From contig NZ_JAESVN010000005.1 in NCBI RefSeq assembly GCF_016765775.1, forward strand, positions 1 through 64,000: 64,000 nucleotides of DNA, given 5' to 3'. Positions 1-7,192 of this stretch are shown piece after piece; within the stretch, counting starts at the first letter, position 1, and each line of letters begins with the position of its first letter. The position numbers were made by a program, and so were the translations under genes. Origin of the DNA: Szabonella alba. GTDB lineage: Bacteria; Pseudomonadota; Alphaproteobacteria; Rhodobacterales; Rhodobacteraceae. The notes under the pieces are model-generated. The model was not told the origin of the DNA, searched no databases, and saw only the letters and a list, made by a program, of their open reading frames with translations.

Positions 1-46
1 CCACACGAGCCTTGAAGCCCGCGTCATGGTTCCTGCGTTTCCTCAT
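1..46 (-). CDS. IS3-family transposase OrfA, N-terminal 15 residues (cut by window edge)
   Basis: The minus strand from 46 encodes MRKRRNHDAGFKARV, the characteristic start of IS3-family OrfA proteins, whose helix-turn-helix binds the element ends. GAGGAG lies 8-13 bases upstream of the ATG. The rest of the gene, and OrfB with the DDE catalytic domain, would lie left of the window. Too short for more than a family call. Confidence 0.7.
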   Translation of the reverse strand, partial: MRKRRNHDAGFKARV

Positions 47-127
47 GTCCTGATCTCCTCGTTCTTGGAGATCAGCAGACGTCAGATCGTAGCTTCCGTC
101 ACTGTCCGATTTTCGGGGAGTAGCTCA
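1..127 (-). mobile_element. IS3-family insertion sequence, terminal part
   Basis: On the minus strand a sequence ending TGAGCTACTCCCCG...GGACAG (127 down to about 103) looks like the terminal inverted repeat of IS3-family elements (TG start, CGGACA core). It is followed by a short leader, a GAGGAGA ribosome site and the transposase OrfA start. The element runs off the left edge. Only one end is visible, so target duplication and intactness cannot be judged. Confidence 0.7.
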
Positions 128-162
128 GATTGACAAACTGTCAACACTGCCTTCGGGCACAA

Positions 163-1089
163 CTATGCCGCCAATTCGTATTGCAGAACGCGGTTGCCAA
201 TGGACTGAACTGAATCGAGCGCAAGCAGGCGCAATTCTTCTTGATCGGCCTGCTGTTCAAGGTCTTCCAGCGCCTCGCTGATGTTGGCTTGCTGTTGGTC
301 AGAAACTTGCGGGTCATCCTTTGGCGGGCGATGCAGGATCATCTCATGTGCTCTAGCCAAGATGCTGTGCGGATCCCGATCGCGCTCAACCTTGAGGTCC
401 CATAGACGCCGTTTGATCAGATGCACCGAGTTCGTGATGGCGCCAGCTTTTAGTGTCCCGAAATTGGCGACCAGTCTAGGTCCCGCGAAATCAATGACGA
501 CGCGGTGGCTTCCACCCTTGGAACGCCGGGCGCGCGCTTCTCTGATGTCGGTACTGAAATACTCCCCGAAGCCTTCGCGTTTGGATTTGACGAAATCGCA
601 TACCAAGAAGGGGAGTCGGTCTCCTGCCCGTTGGCTCTCGGCATCACCTACCGCCAACATCGTCAAGGACTGCACATCGTGGGTGGTGCGAGGTGAATAC
701 AAAGACGAAAGCGCAGCCATCCAGCTTTGGGTCAAGGCCTCTAAACTAACCCCTTCTGCCTCCCGACACCTTCCAATTGTAACACCGGAAACCGGAGGGT
801 CAGGGGAGAATAGCGCCTCAATCGACCGTTCCGCCAAGTCCTCACGCAAGCACATGCCAGCCAAGGTAATTGCGTTGACGATGGTAGGCGCGCTTTCGCC
901 GTAGAGGCATGTCAGCTTTTCATGGCAGTTCGCAAGTTCGACGTGAAATCCAGTGGCATTCGCTGCAGCAACACCAATAACAAATCTCTCATCAGATCCC
1001 GAAATTGGCTCAAGCAGGATCGGTGCCCAGTGAGCGCGGACGCTCTCCTTCAGTGACGGGAAACGGCTGGTGTCCAGTCTAAGGGTCAT
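163..1089 (-). CDS. Protein of unknown function, partner of HipA-like kinase
   Basis: This 308-residue protein is not recognised. Its start overlaps the stop of the HipA-like kinase gene by four bases (ATGA), so the two are translationally coupled. It looks soluble: no signal peptide or membrane segment. The N-terminal two thirds are mixed alpha/beta, and the C-terminal part (about residues 240-300) is charged and helical, rich in Glu, Gln and Asp, possibly a coiled coil. Position second in a two-gene unit with a kinase suggests it is the kinase's substrate, inhibitor or targeting partner, but that is inference from context only. The gene ends 35 bases from the IS3 terminus, so the IS may have replaced whatever followed. 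Confidence 0.75.
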   Translation of the reverse strand: MTLRLDTSRFPSLKESVRAHWAPILLEPISGSDERFVIGVAAANATGFHVELANCHEKLTCLYGESAPTIVNAITLAGMCLREDLAERSIEALFSPDPPVSGVTIGRCREAEGVSLEALTQSWMAALSSLYSPRTTHDVQSLTMLAVGDAESQRAGDRLPFLVCDFVKSKREGFGEYFSTDIREARARRSKGGSHRVVIDFAGPRLVANFGTLKAGAITNSVHLIKRRLWDLKVERDRDPHSILARAHEMILHRPPKDDPQVSDQQQANISEALEDLEQQADQEELRLLALDSVQSIGNRVLQYELAA

Positions 1090-1883
1090 AACATCACCGG
1101 CACATTAAGCGCTTTGCTGGCATGGAAAGTGACCTGAGCGCTGCGCTGCGTCAGGAACTGCTTCAGGGCGTCAATATAATCCATCGGCATCAGATCCACG
1201 ACGCGGCTGGACTTAGTGGGTTCCTCGGCATCAAACCCTGCCAGCGCAGCCTCGACCGCTTGCGCTTCTGTGCGTCGTGTATCCTTTTGATCAGTACTCA
1301 GGAAAGGAGTCATCCACTCGGACAGCCGACTGGCAAACTCTTTGGCGGGGTCGAGATCGGATGGCCCCCAAGTCGGTCCGGTAAAGCAGTGGCCGTGATC
1401 AATCAGCCATGTATCCCCGACGCTGCCGAAAAGAAGATTGCCGCAATGGCGGTCAATGTTGGCAATCCAGGCGTCGAATGCATAGAGTTTGCCCAAGTCT
1501 GGCCATTTCGAGATTTGGTCGATGATGGCACGTTGACCTATCGGTGTTGACGCGCGAAGCCGAAATGTGACGTTCGGTACCTTCACATCGGTGCTGACGA
1601 AAACCAAACGGGAACCATCGGGCAGTGCTGGTGCCTTGTTCACGCTCAGTATGTCGGGACGGACCAAACCAAGGAAACTGTCGGGGATGGGCAGGCCAAG
1701 CCGACGGGCCAGGCAGAAGGCGAGTAGCTCGTTGCAGAGCTCGATCAGATCGAGATCCTTGATTATTGCCTGCCTAATCTCTCCGCCATGAAGTAAAACC
1801 TGGCCACGATACGTCTCGTTGACGTTGCCTTCCGTGAAGCCTGCCGCCCCAAGCAACACTGTTGCGAAGTTGATTTCCGCCAT
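1086..1883 (-). CDS. HipA-like kinase domain protein (HipA_2 type)
   Basis: A stand-alone HipA-like Ser/Thr kinase of 265 residues, much shorter than classical HipA (about 440). Visible motifs: an ATP-binding lysine in AIIKDLD (K42), the catalytic loop NIDRHCGNLL (N142, D144, R145, H146, N149), and a metal-binding IDHG (D162), which replaces the DFD-like motif. It lacks the N-subdomain and DNA-facing parts of HipA, and no HipB antitoxin adjoins it; the downstream coupled gene is unrelated to HipB. HipA phosphorylates glutamyl-tRNA synthetase; the target here cannot be inferred. AGGGG lies just upstream of the ATG. Confidence 0.85.
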   Translation of the reverse strand: MAEINFATVLLGAAGFTEGNVNETYRGQVLLHGGEIRQAIIKDLDLIELCNELLAFCLARRLGLPIPDSFLGLVRPDILSVNKAPALPDGSRLVFVSTDVKVPNVTFRLRASTPIGQRAIIDQISKWPDLGKLYAFDAWIANIDRHCGNLLFGSVGDTWLIDHGHCFTGPTWGPSDLDPAKEFASRLSEWMTPFLSTDQKDTRRTEAQAVEAALAGFDAEEPTKSSRVVDLMPMDYIDALKQFLTQRSAQVTFHASKALNVPVML

Positions 1884-2021
1884 GCCGCCCCTGCGCGATA
1901 GGTTGATCTTGTCACTAAGTATGCAGGTAAACCGCTAAAACCCGAGGCGGGCAACTAAAAATGGATCAAGGCGATCTGGGCTATCCGCATGCGACATTGC
2001 TGCGATGCTTGCGGAGGCAGT

Positions 2022-2948
2022 CTAAACTGCTGTGAGGAAAATAGGTCGCGGCGCGGCTAGCGTTTTAATCACATGGATGAGAACAAAGACTTGGTGGGTC
2101 TGTGTGAAGGACTCAGCGACGCACTCATGGCGGTCGCCGTTGCGGTCCAGCAGGACAAGAGATTTTTGGCCGGATGACCTTTGGCCGCTGATCGGTATCA
2201 GCGCGCCGATATCGTCGTCGGGCGTGTAGACAGGCTTCCAGTCGTGAGCGCCGAAAATTGTCGTGAAACTATCAGATTGAACGGGACGTCGTAGGGTGGC
2301 GCGGAAGCCATCGCCCTCAACGAATTCGGGCATGTTCAACACCACGACTGCGCAGGCGCGATGATTTTTGGATACGTACTGTCGCACGCACGCATAAATC
2401 GACGCGTCGAACTTCTTCGCCAGCCTGACTGGTGTCCAGATGCTGAACTTTTCGCCCTCGGCCATGTCACGAAAGCTGTCGAGCTGGAACAGGACTTCGG
2501 CTGCGAAGACGTTGGCTTCACGATCGAAAAGCTCAGCCGCATCGGGCTCCAGGGCATTCGCACAGTCTTCGACCAAAGCGTACATCGGACGCTGCCAGGG
2601 CATGAAGCCGTGTCCGGACTCGTGCAGTCGTACGAAGCGCTTTTTCACCGCCATCATCGTCTGATCCAGGTAGACCAGACCGGCGCTGGCGTGGAACAGG
2701 CCCATCACCTTGCCCACGGCCCGCTTGAGAGCACCGCCCGCTTGCTCAGCGCCTGACCGAAGCTTGTCTATGAACTTGGGGCTAAGGACATCTTCTTTCA
2801 CCTCTTCAACCTTAGCAACGGTCATGATCGCCTCAACCGGCGTCGGGAAGACGCCGAGCGCGCCCGCTTCGCGCAGCGCACGCTCGGCCTCGCCGCGAAC
2901 CCGGGCGAGCTGACTTGGGGATAAGCTACAGTCGTCCGGTCGCTGCAT
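2022..2948 (-). CDS. ImmA/IrrE-family metallo-endopeptidase
   Basis: A 308-residue zinc peptidase of the ImmA/IrrE (DUF955) family. The zinc motif is HESGH at residues 109-113 in a RLHESGHGF context, and a downstream helix FDREANVFAAEVL supplies the expected third ligand region. Family members typically cleave a partner XRE repressor, as ImmA does to ImmR in ICEBs1. The XRE gene lies two bases upstream on the same strand, fitting that pairing. The C-terminal half (about 200-308) is extra and could be a sensor domain. It may therefore control the divergent ubiquitin-like operon; that is inference. Confidence 0.85.
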   Translation of the reverse strand: MQRPDDCSLSPSQLARVRGEAERALREAGALGVFPTPVEAIMTVAKVEEVKEDVLSPKFIDKLRSGAEQAGGALKRAVGKVMGLFHASAGLVYLDQTMMAVKKRFVRLHESGHGFMPWQRPMYALVEDCANALEPDAAELFDREANVFAAEVLFQLDSFRDMAEGEKFSIWTPVRLAKKFDASIYACVRQYVSKNHRACAVVVLNMPEFVEGDGFRATLRRPVQSDSFTTIFGAHDWKPVYTPDDDIGALIPISGQRSSGQKSLVLLDRNGDRHECVAESFTQTHQVFVLIHVIKTLAAPRPIFLTAV

Positions 2949-2950
2949 GA

Positions 2951-3331
2951 TCAGCCCTTCTTGGTGCGTAGGTATGCGAGGTAGTCCAAGAGGGCCGCTT
3001 CCTCATCGGCCGTTAGATTATCGACCGCGAACGTCGCGGCCCGCCCATGCTTGGCGTCGGCAGGGCGTTGGGCCGATGGCACGATGTAGCCCGCTCGCTC
3101 CATCAGCGTCTCGTAAGGGACCGCCAAGACGGTCGAGAGGGCGTATAGGATGTGCGGAGAGGGTTTGGTGATTTTTCCACTCTCCAATTGGCTCAAGTAG
3201 GCATTTGAAATCTCCTTGCCGGTAGCTTCCTCAACGTCGCGTTGCGACATCTGTAGATCGTTACGGGCCTTTTTTATGATCTGGCCGAGGTTGGTTGGCC
3301 GGACGGTTGCATCAGTTTCACCATCGGTCAT
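2951..3331 (-). CDS. XRE-family transcriptional regulator (ImmR-like)
   Basis: 126 residues with one Cro/C1 helix-turn-helix at about 14-70 (LGQIIKKAR, MSQRDVEEATG, NAYLSQLESG). A C-terminal tail may dimerise or interact with the peptidase. GGAGGAG precedes the ATG at 3331. The gene is followed after two bases by the ImmA/IrrE peptidase, and is divergent from the ubiquitin-like operon starting at 3487, with 155 bases between. It probably represses itself and the divergent operon until cleaved; this is inferred from ImmR/ImmA systems. Confidence 0.87.
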   Translation of the reverse strand: MTDGETDATVRPTNLGQIIKKARNDLQMSQRDVEEATGKEISNAYLSQLESGKITKPSPHILYALSTVLAVPYETLMERAGYIVPSAQRPADAKHGRAATFAVDNLTADEEAALLDYLAYLRTKKG

Positions 3332-3418
3332 GCGGGCTCCTCCGCGAACCGGACACGGGGTCCAGCGTATGGAATATCGGCCAAGTCGATAAGTTCGTCA
3401 AGCGAGCAAAGTTGATGC

Positions 3419-3447
3419 TTGACAAACTTAGCACGCATTCTCATTTT
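3419..3447 (+). promoter_or_regulatory. Candidate sigma70 promoter of the ubiquitin-like operon
   Basis: A perfect TTGACA box (3419-3424) is followed after 17 bases by CATTTT (3442-3447, three matches to TATAAT). Transcription would start near 3454, leaving a leader of about 30 bases before the ATG at 3487. The box lies inside the longer open frame that begins at 3295, which argues against upstream starts. The XRE operator is likely nearby but no clear palindrome was seen. Confidence 0.5.
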
Positions 3448-3486
3448 AGCGACATCGGCGATTGGCCGGAGAATCTGGAGTGTGAA

Positions 3487-4596
3487 ATGACTGAGTTGAG
3501 TGAAGACGCCGCGGATCGCGGCAAGCGTCGCCGCATCGAGGTTGCGGATGAGACCCTGACCTACCGAAACGTGCTGATCGACGACCTGACGCCGACCGGC
3601 GCCCAGCTCGCCGCTGCAGCTGGCTTCAAGCCGAAGCAGCACGCCGTTGTGCTGCAGGTGCTTGCGAACGGCGAACTTGAGGATATTCGCCCGAGCGAGA
3701 CCGTGGACCTGAAACGTGACGATGGCCGGTTCGTGATCGTCGAGACTGATCGCGATTACTTCATCACCATCGACGGTCAGCGCTTCCAGTGGCCGTGCCG
3801 CATCGTCTCGGGCGCAATTGTTCGCAAGCTCGGTCATCTGCCCGTAGGCGTCGCGGTCTACCTCGAGCAGGTTGATGAACCCGATCGCGAGATCGGTGAT
3901 CAGGACCTGGTTGATCTGGACGGGCACGGGGTCGAAGCTTTCGTAGGCCGGAAGCCGTCTTGGAAGCTCAATATTCAAGGTGTGACCATCGTGTCCAACA
4001 CGCCGACTATCGTCGTGAGCGACGCGATGATGAAGGCCGGTTTCGATGTCGCCCAGAGCTGGCACATCTTCTTGAAGGTGGCGGGTCAGCCGAAGCGCGA
4101 AGTCGCGTTGACTGATGTTGTCGATCTGCGCACCCCGGGCATCGAGAAGATCCGGCTGACGCCGAAGGAAGTTAACAACGGTGAGGCGCCTCCGGCGCCT
4201 CGCCGGGACTTCGACGTGCTGGAGGTGGATGAAACCTATCTCAATTGCAGCGGCTATAAGTGGGAGACGGTGAATGACGGCGGGAGGCGTTGGCTGGTCA
4301 TCCACCACTATCCCGTTCCGGCCGGCTTCAGCGCTATTCAGACGCGCCTCGCCCTTGAGATCCCGCCGACTTACCCGGCAGCCCAGATCGATATGTTTTA
4401 CACCTATCCGCCGCTTGCGCTCGTGTCCGGCCGCGCGATCGACTGCACTCACATTCCTGCGACGATTCTGGGCGTTCCCTACAATGGCTGGTCGCGCCAT
4501 CGTGGGCCGGGTTCGGAGTGGAATCCTTCGTCCGACAATGTCGTCACGCATCTGGCGCTCGTCGAGTCGGCGCTCAGCAAGGAAGTTGGGGAATGA
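3487..4596 (+). CDS. Multi-ubiquitin-like / E2 fusion protein
   Basis: 369 residues: three tandem beta-grasp (multiubiquitin) domains at about 15-89, 90-157 and 158-235, then an E2/UBC-like domain of the Prok-E2_E type at 241-369. The E2 part shows the LEIPPTYPAAQIDMFYTYPPL strand-loop and a C-terminal WSRHR...VVTHLALVESAL block. C320 in AIDCTH is the best candidate for the thioester cysteine, though family assignment of that residue is uncertain. The ubiquitin-like modules are internal and none ends in a free diglycine. Start 3487 is chosen for GGAG six bases upstream and for lying behind the candidate promoter; an open frame extends to 3295. The next gene overlaps by four bases. Confidence 0.85.
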   Translation: MTELSEDAADRGKRRRIEVADETLTYRNVLIDDLTPTGAQLAAAAGFKPKQHAVVLQVLANGELEDIRPSETVDLKRDDGRFVIVETDRDYFITIDGQRFQWPCRIVSGAIVRKLGHLPVGVAVYLEQVDEPDREIGDQDLVDLDGHGVEAFVGRKPSWKLNIQGVTIVSNTPTIVVSDAMMKAGFDVAQSWHIFLKVAGQPKREVALTDVVDLRTPGIEKIRLTPKEVNNGEAPPAPRRDFDVLEVDETYLNCSGYKWETVNDGGRRWLVIHHYPVPAGFSAIQTRLALEIPPTYPAAQIDMFYTYPPLALVSGRAIDCTHIPATILGVPYNGWSRHRGPGSEWNPSSDNVVTHLALVESALSKEVGE

Positions 4597-5990
4597 TGCC
4601 GAACTGGACGCTCAGCTTCGCCGGAGCGACGCTTGATTGCGTCCGCCGGCATCTCTTCCCTGGCGATGGCTGTGAGGCTGCGGCAATTCTTGTCTGCGCC
4701 CGCGTGCCGGGCCCTCGTCAGCGCCTACTCGTCCGCAAGGCTGTCCTCGTGCCTTATGAGGACTGCACGCTGCGTGAACCCGACCGCATCGTTTGGCCTG
4801 GTCTTTGGATCGAAGAGGCGATCGATCTGGCCGAGGCGGAGAATCTGTCCCTCATCTTGATCCATTCCCACCCTGGCGGCCTGTTCGACTTCTCCGAAGC
4901 TGACGACCAAAGCGACGCTCGGGTGATGCTTGGCCTGTTTGAGGCCCTCGGCTCGCTTCACGGTTCCGCCATCATGATCCCGGATGGACGGGTGCGTGGG
5001 CGCCTGTACGCCCAAGACGGAACGTGCTGGCCAATCAATCTCGTGTCAGTGATCGGTGATGACATCGACCTGATCTGGACTGGCGAGCATCCACCGTCCA
5101 GATTCGCTGATCGGCCCGTCGCATTCACAAGCGGTATGACGCGTGAGCTGGGGCGCCTGCGTGCTGTCGTGATCGGAGTATCGGGCACCGGCTCGATCAT
5201 AGGCGAGCAAGCCGCCCGTCTGGGCTTCGGCAGTGTTGACCTGATCGACTTCGACCGCATCGAACCCCACAACTTGAATCGTATCTTGAACGCCACCCAA
5301 GCTGACGCCGGGGAGCGCCGGCTCAAGGTCGAAATGTTCGCTTCCGCAGTCGCCAGTCATCGCGGCGAAGGCGTCGCGACGGCCATACCGGCATCCATCA
5401 CGAGCCGGGAGGCGGTGCTGTCGGCCAGCCAGGCTGATGTGCTGTTCTGCTGCGTTGATACGCTTGAGGCTCGCCAGATGGCAGACTTCATCGCTCAGGC
5501 GTTCCTGCTTCCACTCTTCGACATGGGCGTGGTGATCCCGCTCCGCAAAGCTGCACGAGGAATGGCGATCGCAGATGTATGCGGTCGGGTGGATTATGTT
5601 CAACCAGGCGGTTCCACGTTGCTGGATCGCGGAGTGTACTCACCCGCCAGCTTGCGCGCGGAGTACCTGCGCCGCACGGCTCCTGGCGCCCACCGGCACG
5701 AACTCGAAGCGGGATATATTAAAGGCATGATTGAAGAGGCCCCCTCAGTGATCACCCTCAACATGCGGGTCGCGGCGGCAGCGATGAATGAGTTCATTGC
5801 GCGGGCTTACCCTTTCCGACTGGACCCCAACGGGCATTATGCCCGCACGGGTTTCAGCCTGGCTGCGAGCGAAGAAGAGTTCACTGCGGAAGTAGCGTTT
5901 CCCCGATCCAGTCTTGGCCTCTTAGCGCGCGGTGATCTGGAGCCGCTGCTTGGCCTTCCATTACTTAAGCCGCGGAGGGCGGATCGATGA
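4593..5990 (+). CDS. JAB deubiquitinase-like / ThiF E1-like fusion protein
   Basis: 465 residues. The N-terminal JAB/MPN metallopeptidase domain (about 1-150) has an intact JAMM motif: H91, H93, S101, D104. The C-terminal part is an E1/ThiF adenylating domain: a nucleotide-binding GVSGTGS loop, then LIDFDRIEPHNLNR with the conserved Asp, Asn and Arg. This combines an activating enzyme for ubiquitin-like proteins with a processing isopeptidase. At the place where many ThiF relatives carry a zinc-binding PCxxC, the sequence reads PGGSTLLD (T342, D345), so the pair is missing. The ATG overlaps the upstream stop (ATGA) with AAGGAAG behind it. Confidence 0.88.
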   Translation: MMPNWTLSFAGATLDCVRRHLFPGDGCEAAAILVCARVPGPRQRLLVRKAVLVPYEDCTLREPDRIVWPGLWIEEAIDLAEAENLSLILIHSHPGGLFDFSEADDQSDARVMLGLFEALGSLHGSAIMIPDGRVRGRLYAQDGTCWPINLVSVIGDDIDLIWTGEHPPSRFADRPVAFTSGMTRELGRLRAVVIGVSGTGSIIGEQAARLGFGSVDLIDFDRIEPHNLNRILNATQADAGERRLKVEMFASAVASHRGEGVATAIPASITSREAVLSASQADVLFCCVDTLEARQMADFIAQAFLLPLFDMGVVIPLRKAARGMAIADVCGRVDYVQPGGSTLLDRGVYSPASLRAEYLRRTAPGAHRHELEAGYIKGMIEEAPSVITLNMRVAAAAMNEFIARAYPFRLDPNGHYARTGFSLAASEEEFTAEVAFPRSSLGLLARGDLEPLLGLPLLKPRRADR

Positions 5991-6322
5991 TGGACATTCG
6001 GAAGTGGTGGCGCGACGTTTGGGCACGGTTCGGACCCCCGCGGCGACTGATCGTGATCGAAGGGGACAGTCTGCCTCAATCCATGCCGCGTCGTGATCTC
6101 GTGCTGGCGCGCGATGACGGTGAGGACTGGTGTGTCGGCATGCGCTGCCCCTGTGGTTGTGGAGACATCATCGAACTCCTAGTCATCGCTGAGGCAAAGC
6201 CTCGCTGGGACGTTGGAGCTGATCGAGAGAGAAGGCCGACATTGTCTCCCTCCGTCTGGCGCAAGACTGGATGCCGGTCGCACTTTTGGGTGCGGCGGGG
6301 TCGGGTTCAGTGGTGCGATTAG
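5987..6322 (+). CDS. DUF6527-family protein
   Basis: 111 residues. It shows the cysteine-rich core of this family: MRCPCGCGDIIEL (residues about 47-59), then PSVW, GCRSHFWVRRGRVQWC near the C terminus. The CxCxC and C/H residues suggest a zinc site. The family is known mainly from neighbourhoods with multiubiquitin, E2 and E1 genes; its role is unknown, with target recognition or a ligase-like function as possibilities. Overlaps the E1 gene by four bases (ATGA), closing a three-gene coupled operon. Confidence 0.82.
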   Translation: MMDIRKWWRDVWARFGPPRRLIVIEGDSLPQSMPRRDLVLARDDGEDWCVGMRCPCGCGDIIELLVIAEAKPRWDVGADRERRPTLSPSVWRKTGCRSHFWVRRGRVQWCD

Positions 6323-6508
6323 CCACGCCATAGCTCGCTTCTATTCGGGTGCAGGCGCGGCGAACGGCAACTGCGTCCCAAATACTGTGGTCAGATGCGC
6401 AAGGTCAAGGGATCTAAATTGCGCGTCAAATCAAAGTTTTACCATTCCGCTTCATTCTAAAGTTGTTGAATGCGCGCGACGAGACAGCATGAGAAGAGCG
6501 CTATCACG

Positions 6509-7192
6509 CTACCAGTCGAAATCTTCCGTATTAGTGGTTTCTGGTATGCGGCGTGCCAGAAACACGCCCCGAAACGTGGCTGCGGGCAGGGCGTCTGAAA
6601 GAACGCTTTGCATCGCACGGTAGTGGCATCCGGTCGTCAGTACATCGTCGCAGATTACGACTCGATCCCTGACATTGGCGAGTTGTGCCGCGTCGATCTG
6701 GTAGAGCTGGGCAAGCTCATCCGGCGAGGGACGGCGATCACCGTCATGAACAGCTGCCGTGCTGCATGTCTGCGACACCAACTCCCGTATGTCGAGTGCG
6801 TAACCATGATTCCGCTGCACAAAGCCGCTGAGTTGGTTCAGCAGGGACATCATCCTGTCATCATACATTGGATCAACGCGAAACTTTGACGGCGGCACAG
6901 GGACGAAAGTGTACTGCCGAAGATCAGATGCTCCAATCGCCTTGAAAAGTGCCCGTGCAGCCTGGGTAATCTTGGCGGCTTTGTACGGCCATTGATTGGT
7001 GCCACGCCGATCCATCGGCTTTTTGAAATTGATGATGAGGTTATTCGTTGCGCTGTGGGCAAAGCCCATCCGTGCCGAGTATTCACCCAGAAAGAAGCAA
7101 TCATCTTCTTCACGAAGATGATGGTGATCGACCCGCGTGAGCGCGTCAATCTTAGTGAGACGTTCTGGGAAGGAGTCGTTCGCGGATGTCAT
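6509..7192 (-). CDS. Phosphoribosyltransferase-like protein, DprA partner
   Basis: 227 residues. The PRPP-binding loop is clear: VVICDDVLTTG (residues 178-188) with two acidic residues and the TTG turn, as in type I phosphoribosyltransferases and ComF. FVPVPPSKF (96-104) resembles the ComF-type PPi loop region. It follows the DprA-like gene and overlaps its end by 41 bases in another frame. ComF and DprA are both competence proteins, but here both are embedded in an island, so a conflict-system role using a nucleotide or base substrate is plausible. Substrate unknown. Confidence 0.75.
   Translation of the reverse strand: MTSANDSFPERLTKIDALTRVDHHHLREEDDCFFLGEYSARMGFAHSATNNLIINFKKPMDRRGTNQWPYKAAKITQAARALFKAIGASDLRQYTFVPVPPSKFRVDPMYDDRMMSLLNQLSGFVQRNHGYALDIRELVSQTCSTAAVHDGDRRPSPDELAQLYQIDAAQLANVRDRVVICDDVLTTGCHYRAMQSVLSDALPAATFRGVFLARRIPETTNTEDFDW

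Noticed and set aside
3295-3486. Longer start for the multiubiquitin-E2 protein
   Set aside because: The extension overlaps the divergent XRE gene start and the candidate promoter and lacks a ribosome site; 3487 has GGAG at proper spacing.
3328-4551. 407-residue minus-strand frame opposite the multiubiquitin gene
   Set aside because: Arg/His/Asp-rich translation with no domain; it mirrors the codon pattern of the real plus-strand gene.
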